In this document: positions 1 to 7,737 of the stretch, one piece after another
Layout of the letters: each line of letters begins with the position of its first letter
Numbering within the stretch: the stretch's first letter is position 1
NCBI GenBank assembly: GCA_036568605.1
Contig: DATCSE010000008.1
Location: 1 to 24,259 of the forward strand
Source of the DNA: DATCSE01 sp036568605
GTDB taxonomy: Bacteria > Pseudomonadota > Gammaproteobacteria > Burkholderiales > Burkholderiaceae_C
DNA: 24,259 bases
Direction: 5' to 3'
Position numbers and translations under genes: made by a program
The notes under the pieces: model-generated
What the model saw: the letters and a program-made list of their open reading frames with translations, nothing else
What the model was told of the DNA's origin: nothing
Databases searched by the model: none

Positions 1-648
1 CAGCGCCGGCTGCCATCCCGGAGCCGGCTCGTCGAACACGAGTGCGAGTGTCGCGGTCGCCGCGGCGCCGAGCGCGCCCTTGAACATCACGACCTGGCTC
101 GGGTCGCGCCCGGCCAGCGCGCGCGACAAGGTGTTGTCCACGCCCCAGGCGACGGTCGCGAGCGTCACCGCGGCCAGTCCCAGCACCTGGCCGGTGCCGG
201 CTTCGGCGCGATCGAGCGCCAGGGCCATGCCGCCCAGCGTCAGCAGCGTCATCGCGAGCAGCACGCGGCGGTCCAGCGTCTCGTGGTACCAGAGCCGCGC
301 CAGCGCCGCGGTGAACACGGCCTCCAGCGTCAGCATCAGCGAGGCGCTGGTGCCGCTGGTGTGCTGCAGGCCCCAGGCGAGCGCGACCGGGCCGATGCCG
401 GCGCCGAACAGCGCCATCAGCGCGAGCCGCGGCGCGTCGCGGCGCTGGACGCGCGCTTCGCGCTCGACCGACTGGCGCAGCAGCGCGCCGACCAGCGCCG
501 CGCCGGCGTACAGCAGGGCCGCGGTCGAGAAGCTGCCGAGCCCGGCACCATGGCGCTGCACCAGCGGCGTGCTGATGCCGAACAACACGGCCGCGAGCAA
601 CGCGATGAAGCCGCCGCGCAATGCCGGCAGCGTCGAGAGACCATCCAT
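1..648 (-). CDS. EamA/DMT-superfamily transporter, N-terminal part (cut by window edge)
   Basis: This is an inner-membrane drug/metabolite-transporter (EamA) type protein, and its frame is still open at base 1, so the C-terminus is missing. The 216 visible residues start MDGLSTLPALRGG and form a series of hydrophobic helices. They include the turn FGISTPLVQRHG, the helix ending the first EamA repeat (LMLTLEAVFTAALARLWYHE) and the start of the second repeat (LGLAAVTLATVAWGVDNTLSR). The usual family length is about 280-300 residues, so roughly a quarter is outside. The ATG at 648-646 is the best start; another ATG 4 nt away is out of frame. The gene lies 55 nt downstream of the JmjC-like gene on the same strand, so the two may be cotranscribed. 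Substrate cannot be told from sequence; members export amino acids, metabolites or drugs. Confidence 0.85.
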   Translation of the reverse strand, partial: MDGLSTLPALRGGFIALLAAVLFGISTPLVQRHGAGLGSFSTAALLYAGAALVGALLRQSVEREARVQRRDAPRLALMALFGAGIGPVALAWGLQHTSGTSASLMLTLEAVFTAALARLWYHETLDRRVLLAMTLLTLGGMALALDRAEAGTGQVLGLAAVTLATVAWGVDNTLSRALAGRDPSQVVMFKGALGAAATATLALVFDEPAPGWQPAL

Positions 649-703
649 GGCGGCCACTGTAGCGGACGGGTTCGAAACCCGCCCGCGCCGCGCGCCGCGG
701 TGC

Positions 704-1609
704 TCAGAACCCCGGCGGCGGCTCGCTCTTGCGCTTGCGGTAGCGCGCGTTGCCGATGAGCCGGCCGAGCGGCGCCTTCAACGTGTCGACGAAGTCGGAT
801 TCGCCTGGCGTCGCCGGGTTGGCGCCGAGACGGCGGAGCACCTCGTTGACCTGGTGCACGTGCGCGTGCTTGCGGGTCAGGTCGGTGTAGAAGGTCACGC
901 CGATCGAGACCGAGACGCGTTCGTCCGGCTGGGTCCAGCTGGCATCCGTGCGCGTCATGTGCGGCGACGTGGCGGGAAAGTACACGCCGTCGCCCGCACG
1001 GACATCGAACTCCTCGCTGCGCGCCTCGTGCCCGGGCGCGAGCCGCACGCGCTCGAGCGCGCGGAAGATGATGAAGTCCTCGACGTCCTTGCCGGCGACC
1101 ACCTCGCGGTCGGTGTGGTGCCACACGTTCATCACCTTGCGGCCGTGGATCTGCAGCCAGAAGTTGTTCTCGCGGTCGATGTGGAACGGCGTGACGGAGG
1201 GCGGCGCGGAGATGAAGATGAAGCCCGTCATCATGAACGCGCGGCCCTGGTCGCGCTCGATGTACGGCTGCACCGTGCCGATCACCTGGGCGAGGAATTC
1301 CGCGTAGCGCGGCACGGTCTCGACGTTGTACAGCGCGACCCACGAGCCCGGCTCTTCGATCCGCGCGAACACCTCGTCGATGGTCCGGCCGTCGGGGCTG
1401 CTGCCGTCGTGCGAGAACTCGGAACGCTGCGTCGTCCCGGGCTTGATGAAGCGGGTCTGGCGGGTCGGCGCGAGCTCGCGAGCCAGCTTCGCAAGTTCGG
1501 GCATCTGCATCAGCGGATGCTCGTGGAAGTTGTGATGCAGCCGCTCGATGCGCCGCGTGGAGAAAGCGGCCGGATCGTCGACCCACACACGGAACGGTTG
1601 TTGTTGCAT
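704..1609 (-). CDS. JmjC/cupin-like domain protein (putative Fe(II)/2-oxoglutarate oxygenase fold)
   Basis: A 301-residue cytoplasmic protein resembling the cupin_8/JmjC-like family, whose characterised members are Fe(II)/2-oxoglutarate-dependent hydroxylases or transcription-related proteins. A plausible metal triad is visible: His143 and Asp145 in TPFHIDRENNF and His217 in ATSPHMTR. Lys158 in IHGRKVMNVW is placed as the 2-oxoglutarate-binding Lys would be. No signal peptide or membrane segment is seen. The frame is open upstream to 1657. The ATG at 1609 is preferred because GGAGGT lies 7 nt before it, and the extra upstream residues look random. The gene is divergent from urtA across a 158-bp gap and is followed by the EamA transporter. 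The substrate is unknown; the metal-ligand assignment is by motif only. Confidence 0.8.
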   Translation of the reverse strand: MQQQPFRVWVDDPAAFSTRRIERLHHNFHEHPLMQMPELAKLARELAPTRQTRFIKPGTTQRSEFSHDGSSPDGRTIDEVFARIEEPGSWVALYNVETVPRYAEFLAQVIGTVQPYIERDQGRAFMMTGFIFISAPPSVTPFHIDRENNFWLQIHGRKVMNVWHHTDREVVAGKDVEDFIIFRALERVRLAPGHEARSEEFDVRAGDGVYFPATSPHMTRTDASWTQPDERVSVSIGVTFYTDLTRKHAHVHQVNEVLRRLGANPATPGESDFVDTLKAPLGRLIGNARYRKRKSEPPPGF

Positions 1610-1714
1610 CGATGGACCTCCGCGGCTCTCCTGCACCCGGGCCGCAATGTACGCCATCGGGCGTATTTCGCGGCAGCGGGGCGCCCCCTAATCTGCGTGG
1701 ACGCATCGCCCAGA

Positions 1715-1730
1715 GGGCGTGCCGCTTGCG
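1715..1730 (+). promoter_or_regulatory. Candidate sigma-54 (-24/-12) promoter of the urt operon
   Basis: The stretch GGGCGTGCCGCTTGCG has GG at 1716-1717 and GC at 1728-1729 with exactly 10 nt between, plus the TTGC core of the -12 box. The rest of the -24 box is weak (GGGCGTG against the consensus TGGCACG). It would start transcription near 1741, about 27 nt before the urtA ATG. urt operons are commonly under NtrC/sigma-54 nitrogen control, which makes the match plausible. No NtrC site was identified by eye. Confidence 0.35.
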
Positions 1731-1767
1731 ACTTCAACCCAGGCCCACCATCAGGAGCACGACCACC

Positions 1768-3063
1768 ATGAACATCCAACGCCGCCGCGCCGGCCAGAAA
1801 CTCTCCGCCCTCGCGCTCGCCGCTTCGCTGGGCGTCGCCGGGCTCGGCTTCACCGCCTCGGCGCAGGCTGCCGACACGATCAAGGTCGGCGTGCTGCACT
1901 CGCTGTCGGGCACGATGGCGATCTCCGAGACCGTGTTGAAGGACACGGTGCTGATGACGATCGACGAGATCAACGCCAAGGGCGGCGTGATGGGCAAGAA
2001 GCTCGAGGCGGTGGTCGTCGACCCGGCGTCGAACTGGCCGCTGTTCGCCGAGAAGGCCAAGCAGCTGCTGACGCAGGACAAGGTCGCCGCCGTGTTCGGC
2101 TGCTGGACCAGCGTGAGCCGCAAGTCGGTGCTGCCGGTGTTCGAGGAGAACAACGGCCTGCTGTTCTACCCGGTGCAGTACGAGGGCGAAGAGCTCAGCA
2201 AGAACGTCTTCTACACCGGCGCGGCGCCGAACCAGCAGGCGATCCCCGCGGTCGAGTACCTGATGAGCAAGGACGGCGGCTCCGCCAAGCGCTTCGTGCT
2301 GCTGGGCACCGACTATGTGTACCCGCGCACCACCAACAAGATCCTGCGCGCCTTCCTGCACTCCAAGGGCATCACCGATGCCGACATCATGGAGGAGTAC
2401 ACCCCGTTCGGCCACGCCGACTACCAGACCATCATCGGCAAGATCAAGAAGTTCGCCGCCGAGGGCAAGAAGACCGCGGTGGTCTCGACGATCAACGGCG
2501 ACTCGAACGTGCCGTTCTACAAGGAGCTGGGCAACCAGGGCCTGAAGGCGACCGACGTGCCGGTGGTCGCGTTCTCGGTCGGCGAGGAAGAGCTGCGCGG
2601 CGTCGACACCAAGCCGCTGGTCGGCCACCTGGCGGCATGGAACTACTTCATGTCGATCAAGAACCCGACCAACGACGCGTTCATCAAGGAGTGGAGCGCG
2701 TACGCGAAGGCCAAGGGCATCGCCGGCCACAAGGACAAGCCGCTGACCAATGACCCGATGGAGGCCACCTACATCGGCATCCACATGTGGGCGCAAGCGG
2801 TCGAGAAGGCCAAGTCCACCGACACCGACAAGGTGATCGCGGCGATGGCCGGCCAGACCTTCAAGGCGCCGGGCGGCTTCACGTCGACGATGGACCCGAA
2901 GAACCACCACCTGCACAAGCCGGTGTTCATCGGCGAGGTGAAGGCCGACGGGCAGTTCAACGTCGTGTGGAAGACGCCGGGCCCGGTCAAGGCTCAGCCG
3001 TGGAGCCCGTTCATTCCCGAGAACAAGGGGAAGAAGGACGAGCCGGTGATCGCGGCGAAGTAA
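1768..3063 (+). CDS. urtA: Urea ABC transporter substrate-binding protein UrtA
   Basis: Periplasmic urea-binding protein of the UrtABCDE importer, 431 residues, a usual length for the family. A Sec signal peptide covers about residues 1-34 (basic MNIQRRRAGQK, hydrophobic core, cleavage near SAQA/AD). The mature protein begins DTIKVGVLHSLSGTMAISE, the standard opening of the type I periplasmic-binding fold of branched-chain amide transporters. UrtA-like segments follow: FGCWTSVSRKSVLPVFEE, LLFYPVQYEGEE, and DPMEATYIGIHMWAQAVEKA near the end. The start is the ATG at 1768, ten nt after AGGAG, although the frame is open further upstream to 1612. It is the first gene of urtABCDE. A long palindromic repeat follows the stop and could reduce read-through, which would fit the usual excess of binding protein over permease (inference). 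Confidence 0.97.
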   Translation: MNIQRRRAGQKLSALALAASLGVAGLGFTASAQAADTIKVGVLHSLSGTMAISETVLKDTVLMTIDEINAKGGVMGKKLEAVVVDPASNWPLFAEKAKQLLTQDKVAAVFGCWTSVSRKSVLPVFEENNGLLFYPVQYEGEELSKNVFYTGAAPNQQAIPAVEYLMSKDGGSAKRFVLLGTDYVYPRTTNKILRAFLHSKGITDADIMEEYTPFGHADYQTIIGKIKKFAAEGKKTAVVSTINGDSNVPFYKELGNQGLKATDVPVVAFSVGEEELRGVDTKPLVGHLAAWNYFMSIKNPTNDAFIKEWSAYAKAKGIAGHKDKPLTNDPMEATYIGIHMWAQAVEKAKSTDTDKVIAAMAGQTFKAPGGFTSTMDPKNHHLHKPVFIGEVKADGQFNVVWKTPGPVKAQPWSPFIPENKGKKDEPVIAAK

Positions 3064-3081
3064 GCGAGTTCCAAAGAAGTC

Positions 3082-3190
3082 CCCTCTCCCTCTGGGAGAG
3101 GGCTAGGGTGAGGGCAACGAGTGGGCACGCTCTTCGCTAGATGGTGCTGCTCGTTGGCCTCACCCCCACCCTCTCCCTGAGGGAGAGGGA
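3082..3190 (+). repeat. Palindromic repeat between urtA and urtB (family A)
   Basis: A double hairpin. CCCTCTCCC-TCT-GGGAGAGGG occupies 3082-3102 and CCCTCTCCC-TGA-GGGAGAGGG occupies 3169-3189. The whole element is also a large imperfect inverted repeat: GGGCTAGGGTGAGGGCAACG (3100-3119) pairs with CGTTGGCCTCACCCCCACCC (3151-3170) with a few mismatches. The motif GAGAGGGCTAGGGTGAGGG recurs almost unchanged in the urtC repeat at 4899-4917. The element nearly fills the 141-nt urtA-urtB gap, and its right end supplies the purine-rich run nearest the urtB start. Transcribed, it would form a strong stem-loop. Confidence 0.9.
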
Positions 3191-3204
3191 GTAATACCCC
3201 AAGC

Positions 3205-4785
3205 ATGCTTCGACGGCTCTTCATTGCTGCACTGCTGCTCGCCTCCGGCCTCGCTCACGCGTTGAGCGGCGCGGACGCGAAAGCCATCGCCGTCGGCGAC
3301 AACGATGGCCGCATCGCGGCGCTGAACGCCGCGGCCGCGAAGGGCGACGCTGCGCTCGCGCGCTTTGTGCAAGCCATGCTCGACGACGAAGTGAAGGTCG
3401 CCGGCGACAAGGTCTACATCGTCCACGACGGCAAGGCCACCGACGCGATCACCGGCGCCGACGCGACGCTGCCCGACGGCGCCGAGGACGTCACCAACAA
3501 CAACCGGATGCGCGGCGCGCTCGAAGCGGCGCTGGCCGGCCTCAAGGTGCTGTCGCCCGACCTCGCGGTGCGTCGCGCCGCGATCGACGAGCTCGGCAAG
3601 GCCGCGCTCGACGACTCCCAGCTCGCGCTGGTCGACAAGGCGCTGGCCGCCGAGACCGACGCGGCACTGAAGGATCGTCTGCAGCGCATGAGGGCGACCA
3701 TCCTGATCTCGGCCAGCGACACCGCGAAGCGCCTGGCCGCCGCGGACGAGCTGGCCGGCAGCAGCCAGGCCAGCGTCGCGAGCCTGCTGCAGGAGCGCCT
3801 CGCGCCCGGCGCCGAGACCGACCCGCAGGTGCGCGCCGCGCTGCAGCGCTCGCTGGACGCGGTGCGCGGCCGGCTCGCGTGGGGCGAACGGCTGGGCGTC
3901 GTCTTCACCGGCATCAGCCTGGGCTCGGTGCTGTTGCTCGTCGCGCTGGGTCTCGCGATCACCTATGGCCTGATGGGCGTGATCAACATGGCGCACGGCG
4001 AGCTGATGATGATCGGCGCGTATGCGACCTATGTCGTGCAGAACCTCTTCCGCGCGTATGCGCCGGGTGCGTTCGACTGGTACATCGTCGTCGCGATGCC
4101 GGCGTCGTTCGCGGTCGCCGCTTTGGTCGGCGCGCTGATGGAGCGCAGCGTGATCCGCTTCCTGTACGGCCGTCCGCTGGAGACGCTGCTCGCGACCTGG
4201 GGCATCAGCCTGATCCTGATGCAGGCGGTGCGCAGCCTGTTCGGCGCGCAGAACGTGCCGGTCGAGAACCCGGGCTGGCTGTCGGGCGGCGTTGCCGTGA
4301 TGAGCAACCTCACGCTGCCGTTCAACCGCATCGCGATCATCGTGTTCGCGGGGCTGGTGCTGGGTGGCGTCGCGCTGCTGATCGCGCGCACGCGGCTGGG
4401 CCTGTTCGTGCGCGGCGTGACGCAGAACCGGCGCATGGCCGCGTGCGTCGGTGTCGACACGGCGCGGGTCGACACGCTCGCGTTCTCGCTGGGTGCCGGC
4501 ATCGCCGGGCTGGCCGGCTGCGCGCTGAGCCAGATCGGCAACGTGGGGCCTGACCTCGGGCAGAGCTACATCGTCGACTCGTTCCTGGTCGTCGTGCTGG
4601 GCGGCGTCGGCCAGCTGGCCGGCACGGTGGTCGCCGGGCTGGGGCTGGGCGTGTTGAACAAGTTCCTCGAAGGCATGGCCGGCGCGGTGCTCGCGAAGAT
4701 CATGGTGCTGGTCTTCATCGTGGTGTTCATCCAGAAGCGGCCGTCAGGGCTGTTTGCGATGAAGGGGCGGAGTGCGGAAGCATGA
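3205..4785 (+). CDS. urtB: Urea ABC transporter permease UrtB
   Basis: First membrane subunit of the urea importer, 526 residues. It has the long form seen in proteobacteria. A signal peptide (MLRRLFIAALLLASGLAHALS) is followed by an extra N-terminal domain, residues about 22-225, rich in helical repeats (for example AVRRAAIDELGKAALDD). The LivH-type permease covers about 230-520, with LGLAITYGLMGVINMAHGEL, the EAA-like region LGLFVRGVTQNRRMAACVGVD, and GGVGQLAGTVVAGLGLGVLN. The ATG at 3205 is the only good start. The nearest purine-rich run, GAGGGAG, belongs to the upstream repeat and is rather distant, about 13 nt, so translation may be modest. The stop overlaps the urtC start by 4 nt (ATGA), implying translational coupling. 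Confidence 0.96.
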   Translation: MLRRLFIAALLLASGLAHALSGADAKAIAVGDNDGRIAALNAAAAKGDAALARFVQAMLDDEVKVAGDKVYIVHDGKATDAITGADATLPDGAEDVTNNNRMRGALEAALAGLKVLSPDLAVRRAAIDELGKAALDDSQLALVDKALAAETDAALKDRLQRMRATILISASDTAKRLAAADELAGSSQASVASLLQERLAPGAETDPQVRAALQRSLDAVRGRLAWGERLGVVFTGISLGSVLLLVALGLAITYGLMGVINMAHGELMMIGAYATYVVQNLFRAYAPGAFDWYIVVAMPASFAVAALVGALMERSVIRFLYGRPLETLLATWGISLILMQAVRSLFGAQNVPVENPGWLSGGVAVMSNLTLPFNRIAIIVFAGLVLGGVALLIARTRLGLFVRGVTQNRRMAACVGVDTARVDTLAFSLGAGIAGLAGCALSQIGNVGPDLGQSYIVDSFLVVVLGGVGQLAGTVVAGLGLGVLNKFLEGMAGAVLAKIMVLVFIVVFIQKRPSGLFAMKGRSAEA

Positions 4786-5966
4786 GTGCTCTGCCCGACA
4801 GCCCCCTCACCCCAACCCTCTCCCCCGTGGCGGGGGCGAGGGAGCTCCGGTCTTCCTCCCTCTCCAAGGGCCACGAAGGGCCCCCTCGTGGGCCCTGGGA
4901 GAGGGCTGGGGTGAGGGCCGGCGTGCTCGCAGCGTTGATCGCCGTCGTGGTCCTCGCGCCCATCCTCAACCTCGTGGTCCCGCAAGGCAGCGCCTTCCAC
5001 CTCAGCGACTTCGCCGTGCAACTGATCGCCAAGATCATGTGCTACGCGATCTGCGCGCTCGCGATGGACCTGATCTGGGGCTACACCGGCATCCTCTCGC
5101 TGGGCCACGGCGTGTTCTTCGCGCTGGGCGGCTATGCGATGGGCATGTACCTGATGCGCCAGATCGGCCGCGACGGCCAGTACCACATGGACATGCCCGA
5201 CTTCATGGTGTTCCTGAACTGGAAGGAATACCCGTGGCATTGGGCGCTGTCCGACTCGTTCGTCGCGCAGCTGCTGCTGGTCGTGCTCGCGCCGGGGCTG
5301 CTCGCGTTCGTGTTCGGCTTCTTCGCGTTCCGCTCGCGCATCAAGGGCGTGTACTTCTCGATCATCACGCAGGCGATGACCTTCGCGGCGATGCTCCTGT
5401 TCTTCCGCAACGAGACCGGCTTCGGCGGCAACAACGGCTTCACCGACTTCAAGCGCATCCTCGGCATCGCGATCGCGACGCCGCAGATGCGGATGGTGCT
5501 GTTCGTGCTGACGGGGCTCGCACTGATCGGCTTCTACTTGATGGCGCGTGCGATCGTCGGCAGCAAGTTCGGGCGCGTGCTGCAGGCGATACGCGACGCC
5601 GAGAGCCGCGTGATGTTCACCGGCTACGACCCGCTGCGCTACAAGCTCGCGATCTGGACGCTCTCGGCCGTGATGTGCGGCATCGCCGGCGCGCTGTACG
5701 TACCGCAGGTGGGCATCATCAACCCGAGCGAGATGACGCCGGCCGCGTCGATCGAGATCGCGATCTGGACCGCCGTCGGTGGCCGCGCGACGCTGATCGG
5801 CCCGATCGTCGGCGCGTTTTTCGTCAACGGCGCGAAGAGCTGGTTCACGCAGGTGTTCCCCGAGTTCTGGCTGTACTTCCTCGGCGCGCTGTTCATCGCG
5901 GTGACGCTGTTCCTGCCGCATGGCATCGTCGGGTTGTTCCGGCGCCGACAGGAGGAGCGGTCATGA
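4782..5966 (+). CDS. urtC: Urea ABC transporter permease UrtC with a repeat-derived N-terminal tail
   Basis: Second membrane subunit of the urea importer (LivM type), 394 residues. Family features are LNLVVPQGSAFHLSDFAVQL, DLIWGYTGILSLGHGVFFALGGYAMGMYLM, FRSRIKGVYFSIITQAMTFA and RAIRDAESRVMFTGYDPLRYKL in its second half (read there as LQAIRDAESR), then GGRATLIGPIVGAFFVNGAKSW. The ATG overlaps the urtB stop as ATGA. Residues about 8-46 are encoded by a 114-bp palindromic repeat (4804-4917) and look unlike normal UrtC: PLTPTLSPVAGAREL and later PRGPWERAGVRA. The first hydrophobic helix begins directly after it (AGVLAALIAVVVLAPILNL). Because 114 is a multiple of three the frame is kept, so the protein is probably functional with a longer cytoplasmic tail. 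Confidence 0.95.
   Translation: MSALPDSPLTPTLSPVAGARELRSSSLSKGHEGPPRGPWERAGVRAGVLAALIAVVVLAPILNLVVPQGSAFHLSDFAVQLIAKIMCYAICALAMDLIWGYTGILSLGHGVFFALGGYAMGMYLMRQIGRDGQYHMDMPDFMVFLNWKEYPWHWALSDSFVAQLLLVVLAPGLLAFVFGFFAFRSRIKGVYFSIITQAMTFAAMLLFFRNETGFGGNNGFTDFKRILGIAIATPQMRMVLFVLTGLALIGFYLMARAIVGSKFGRVLQAIRDAESRVMFTGYDPLRYKLAIWTLSAVMCGIAGALYVPQVGIINPSEMTPAASIEIAIWTAVGGRATLIGPIVGAFFVNGAKSWFTQVFPEFWLYFLGALFIAVTLFLPHGIVGLFRRRQEERS
4804..4917 (+). repeat. Palindromic repeat (family A) inside the urtC coding region
   Basis: The outer arms are 4804-4824 and 4897-4917, 21 bp each, complementary with one mismatch; the left arm starts CCCTCACCCCAACCC. An inner arm pair is also present: CCCTCTCCAAGGGCCACGA, from about 4858, pairs with TCGTGGGCCCTGGGAGAGGG ending near 4905. 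The right arm matches the urtA-urtB repeat (GAGAGGGCT, A or G, GGGTGAGGG). The element is 114 bp, a multiple of three, and is read through as UrtC residues 8-46. Confidence 0.92.
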
Positions 5967-5991
5967 GAGTGGGTCGCTGCTTGGAAGGTTT

Positions 5992-6087
5992 CTTGGACGC
6001 AAAGTCGCCAAGGAGCGCAGAGGCGCAAAGAGAAATCCACTTGAATACCTTTGCGTCCTTTGCGCTCCTTTGCGTCTTTGCGTCCAA
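5992..6087 (+). repeat. Palindromic repeat between urtC and urtD (family B, GCAAAG type)
   Basis: The left arm starts TTGGACGCAAAG (about 5993) and runs through AAGGAGCGCA to GGCGCAAAG. The right arm, 6048-6086, is its imperfect reverse complement, with CTTTGCGTCC at both ends and TGCGCTCCTT in the middle. The arms are about 37 bp with a few mismatches, separated by a short AT-richer loop near 6034-6047. The sequence is unrelated to the family A repeat but sits in the same operon. It occupies most of the 160-nt urtC-urtD gap and would form one long hairpin in the mRNA. Confidence 0.9.
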
Positions 6088-6126
6088 AAATCGCCCCGCA
6101 AAGCGCGCCCTCCCGAGGAAGGCACC

Positions 6127-7020
6127 ATGACCCCCGACCTGATGAAGGCCGGCGCCCAGGCGATGGCCGATCACGATCGCCGCGTGGCGGCGCTCGCCAC
6201 CGCGTCGGGCGGGCGCGAGGCGAGCTACGGCAGCGTCGTGCGCGAAGGCGAGCTCGACGTCAAGCACGGCCCCATCCTGTACCTCGACGACATCACCGTC
6301 AGCTTCGACGGCTTCAAGGCGCTGAACGCGCTGAGCCTGGCGATCGAAGCCGGAGAGCTGCGCTGCATCATCGGCCCGAACGGCGCCGGCAAGACGACGA
6401 TGATGGACGTGATCACCGGCAAGACCCGGCCCGACGTCGGCAAGGCCTTCTTCGGCTCCACCATCGACCTGCTGCGCCTGCGCGAGAACGAGATCGCGTC
6501 GGTCGGCATCGGCCGCAAGTTCCAGAAGCCCACGGTGTTCGAGCACCTGACCGTGTTCGAGAACCTCGAGCTCGCGCTGAAGGCGGACCGCGGCGTGCGC
6601 TCGTCGCTGTTCTTCCGGCTGAACGGGGAGCAGCTCGACCGCATCGGCGCGATGCTGACGCTGATCCATCTGAAGGACAGCGCGCAGCGCACCGCCGGCT
6701 TGTTGTCGCACGGCCAGAAGCAGTGGCTGGAGATCGGCATGCTGCTGATGCAGGACCCGAAGCTGCTGCTGCTGGACGAGCCGGTCGCCGGCATGACCGA
6801 CGAGGAGACCGAGCGCACCGCCGAGCTGTTCCTCTCGCTCGAGGGCAACCACTCGCTGGTGGTCGTCGAGCATGACATGAAGTTCGTCGGCGAGCTGACC
6901 GAGGGCGGCAAGAACGGCAAGAAGGTGACCGTGCTGCACGAGGGCAGCGTGCTGGCCGAAGGGCTGCTGTCGGACGTGCAGGCGAACGACAAGGTGATCG
7001 AGGTTTATCTTGGGCGCTGA
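6127..7020 (+). CDS. urtD: Urea ABC transporter ATP-binding protein UrtD
   Basis: One of two ATPases powering the urea importer, cytoplasmic, 297 residues, LivG-like. The Walker A motif GPNGAGKTT is at 83-91, the signature LSHGQKQWLEIG starts at 193, Walker B LLLLDE is at 213-218 and the switch His is in VVVEHDM near 249. LSHGQ with a His in place of the second Gly is usual for UrtD. The N-terminal 45 residues ahead of the ABC domain are longer than in LivG proteins. The frame stays open back into the family B repeat to 5920. The ATG at 6127 is chosen because GAGGAAGG precedes it and upstream codons are repeat-derived. An 18-nt gap separates it from urtE. Confidence 0.96.
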   Translation: MTPDLMKAGAQAMADHDRRVAALATASGGREASYGSVVREGELDVKHGPILYLDDITVSFDGFKALNALSLAIEAGELRCIIGPNGAGKTTMMDVITGKTRPDVGKAFFGSTIDLLRLRENEIASVGIGRKFQKPTVFEHLTVFENLELALKADRGVRSSLFFRLNGEQLDRIGAMLTLIHLKDSAQRTAGLLSHGQKQWLEIGMLLMQDPKLLLLDEPVAGMTDEETERTAELFLSLEGNHSLVVVEHDMKFVGELTEGGKNGKKVTVLHEGSVLAEGLLSDVQANDKVIEVYLGR

Positions 7021-7038
7021 GCGGAGAACGACGACGCC

Positions 7039-7731
7039 ATGCTGAAAGTCGACGGCATCCACCAGTACTACGGCGGCTCGCACATCCTGCGCAACGTCGG
7101 CTTCGAAGCCCGGCTCGGCGAGGTCACGGTGATCCTCGGCCGCAACGGCGTCGGCAAGACGACGCTCTTGAAAAGCCTGATGGGCGTGGTCCCGGTCAAG
7201 ACCGGCACGATCCAGCTCGACGGCCGCGACATCACGCGCGACACGCCGTACGAGCGCGTGCGCCAGGGCATCGGTTACGTGCCGCAGGGCCGCGAAATCT
7301 TCGCGCGCCTGACCGTGCAGGAGAACCTGCGCATGGGCCTCGCGTACAAGAGCGGCAAGACGGCGATTCCGGCCGAGCTGTTCGAGCTGTTCCCGGTGTT
7401 GAAGCAGATGCTGAACCGGCGCGGCGGCGACCTCTCCGGCGGCCAGCAACAGCAGCTCGCGATCGCCCGTGCACTTGCAGCCGGCCCGAAGCTGCTGATC
7501 CTCGACGAGCCGACCGAAGGCATCCAGCCCAGCATCATCAAGGACATCGGCCACGTGCTGCGCCTGCTCGCGAGCCGGGGCACAATGGCCATCGTGCTGG
7601 TCGAGCAGTACTACGACTTCGCTGCCGAGCTGGCCGACCAGTACCTCGTGATGGAGCGCGGCGAGATCATCCGCCGCGGACAGGGCTCGCAGATGGCAGC
7701 GGATGGGGTGCGCGCGCTGGTCTCGATCTGA
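7039..7731 (+). CDS. urtE: Urea ABC transporter ATP-binding protein UrtE
   Basis: Second ATPase of the urea importer, 230 residues, LivF-like and the usual length. The Walker A motif GRNGVGKTT is at 34-42, GYVPQGREIFARLTVQENL at about 79-97 is typical of the LivF/UrtE group, the signature LSGGQ is at 132-136, and Walker B LLILDE at 152-157 is followed by PTEGIQPSII. The H-loop lies in IVLVEQYYDFA, with Gln where many ABC proteins have His; this is common in the LivF/UrtE group. It closes the urtABCDE operon. The next gene is convergent, with its stop 6 nt away, so transcription from both sides meets here. The urease genes that often follow urtE are absent. Confidence 0.96.
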   Translation: MLKVDGIHQYYGGSHILRNVGFEARLGEVTVILGRNGVGKTTLLKSLMGVVPVKTGTIQLDGRDITRDTPYERVRQGIGYVPQGREIFARLTVQENLRMGLAYKSGKTAIPAELFELFPVLKQMLNRRGGDLSGGQQQQLAIARALAAGPKLLILDEPTEGIQPSIIKDIGHVLRLLASRGTMAIVLVEQYYDFAAELADQYLVMERGEIIRRGQGSQMAADGVRALVSI

Positions 7732-7737
7732 ACGGAC

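Noticed and set aside
80..1771. Long plus-strand open frame of 563 codons
   Set aside because: It runs antisense to the EamA and JmjC-like genes, is Arg/Ala/Ser-rich without any domain, and crosses the divergent promoter gap. It is a shadow of high-GC codon use.
3082..6087. CRISPR array suggested by repeated GC-rich motifs
   Set aside because: The copies are palindromic, irregularly spaced by kilobases and of two unrelated families, with no spacers or cas genes.
5893..7554. Minus-strand open frame of 553 codons across urtD and urtE
   Set aside because: Antisense shadow of two clearly real ATPase genes.
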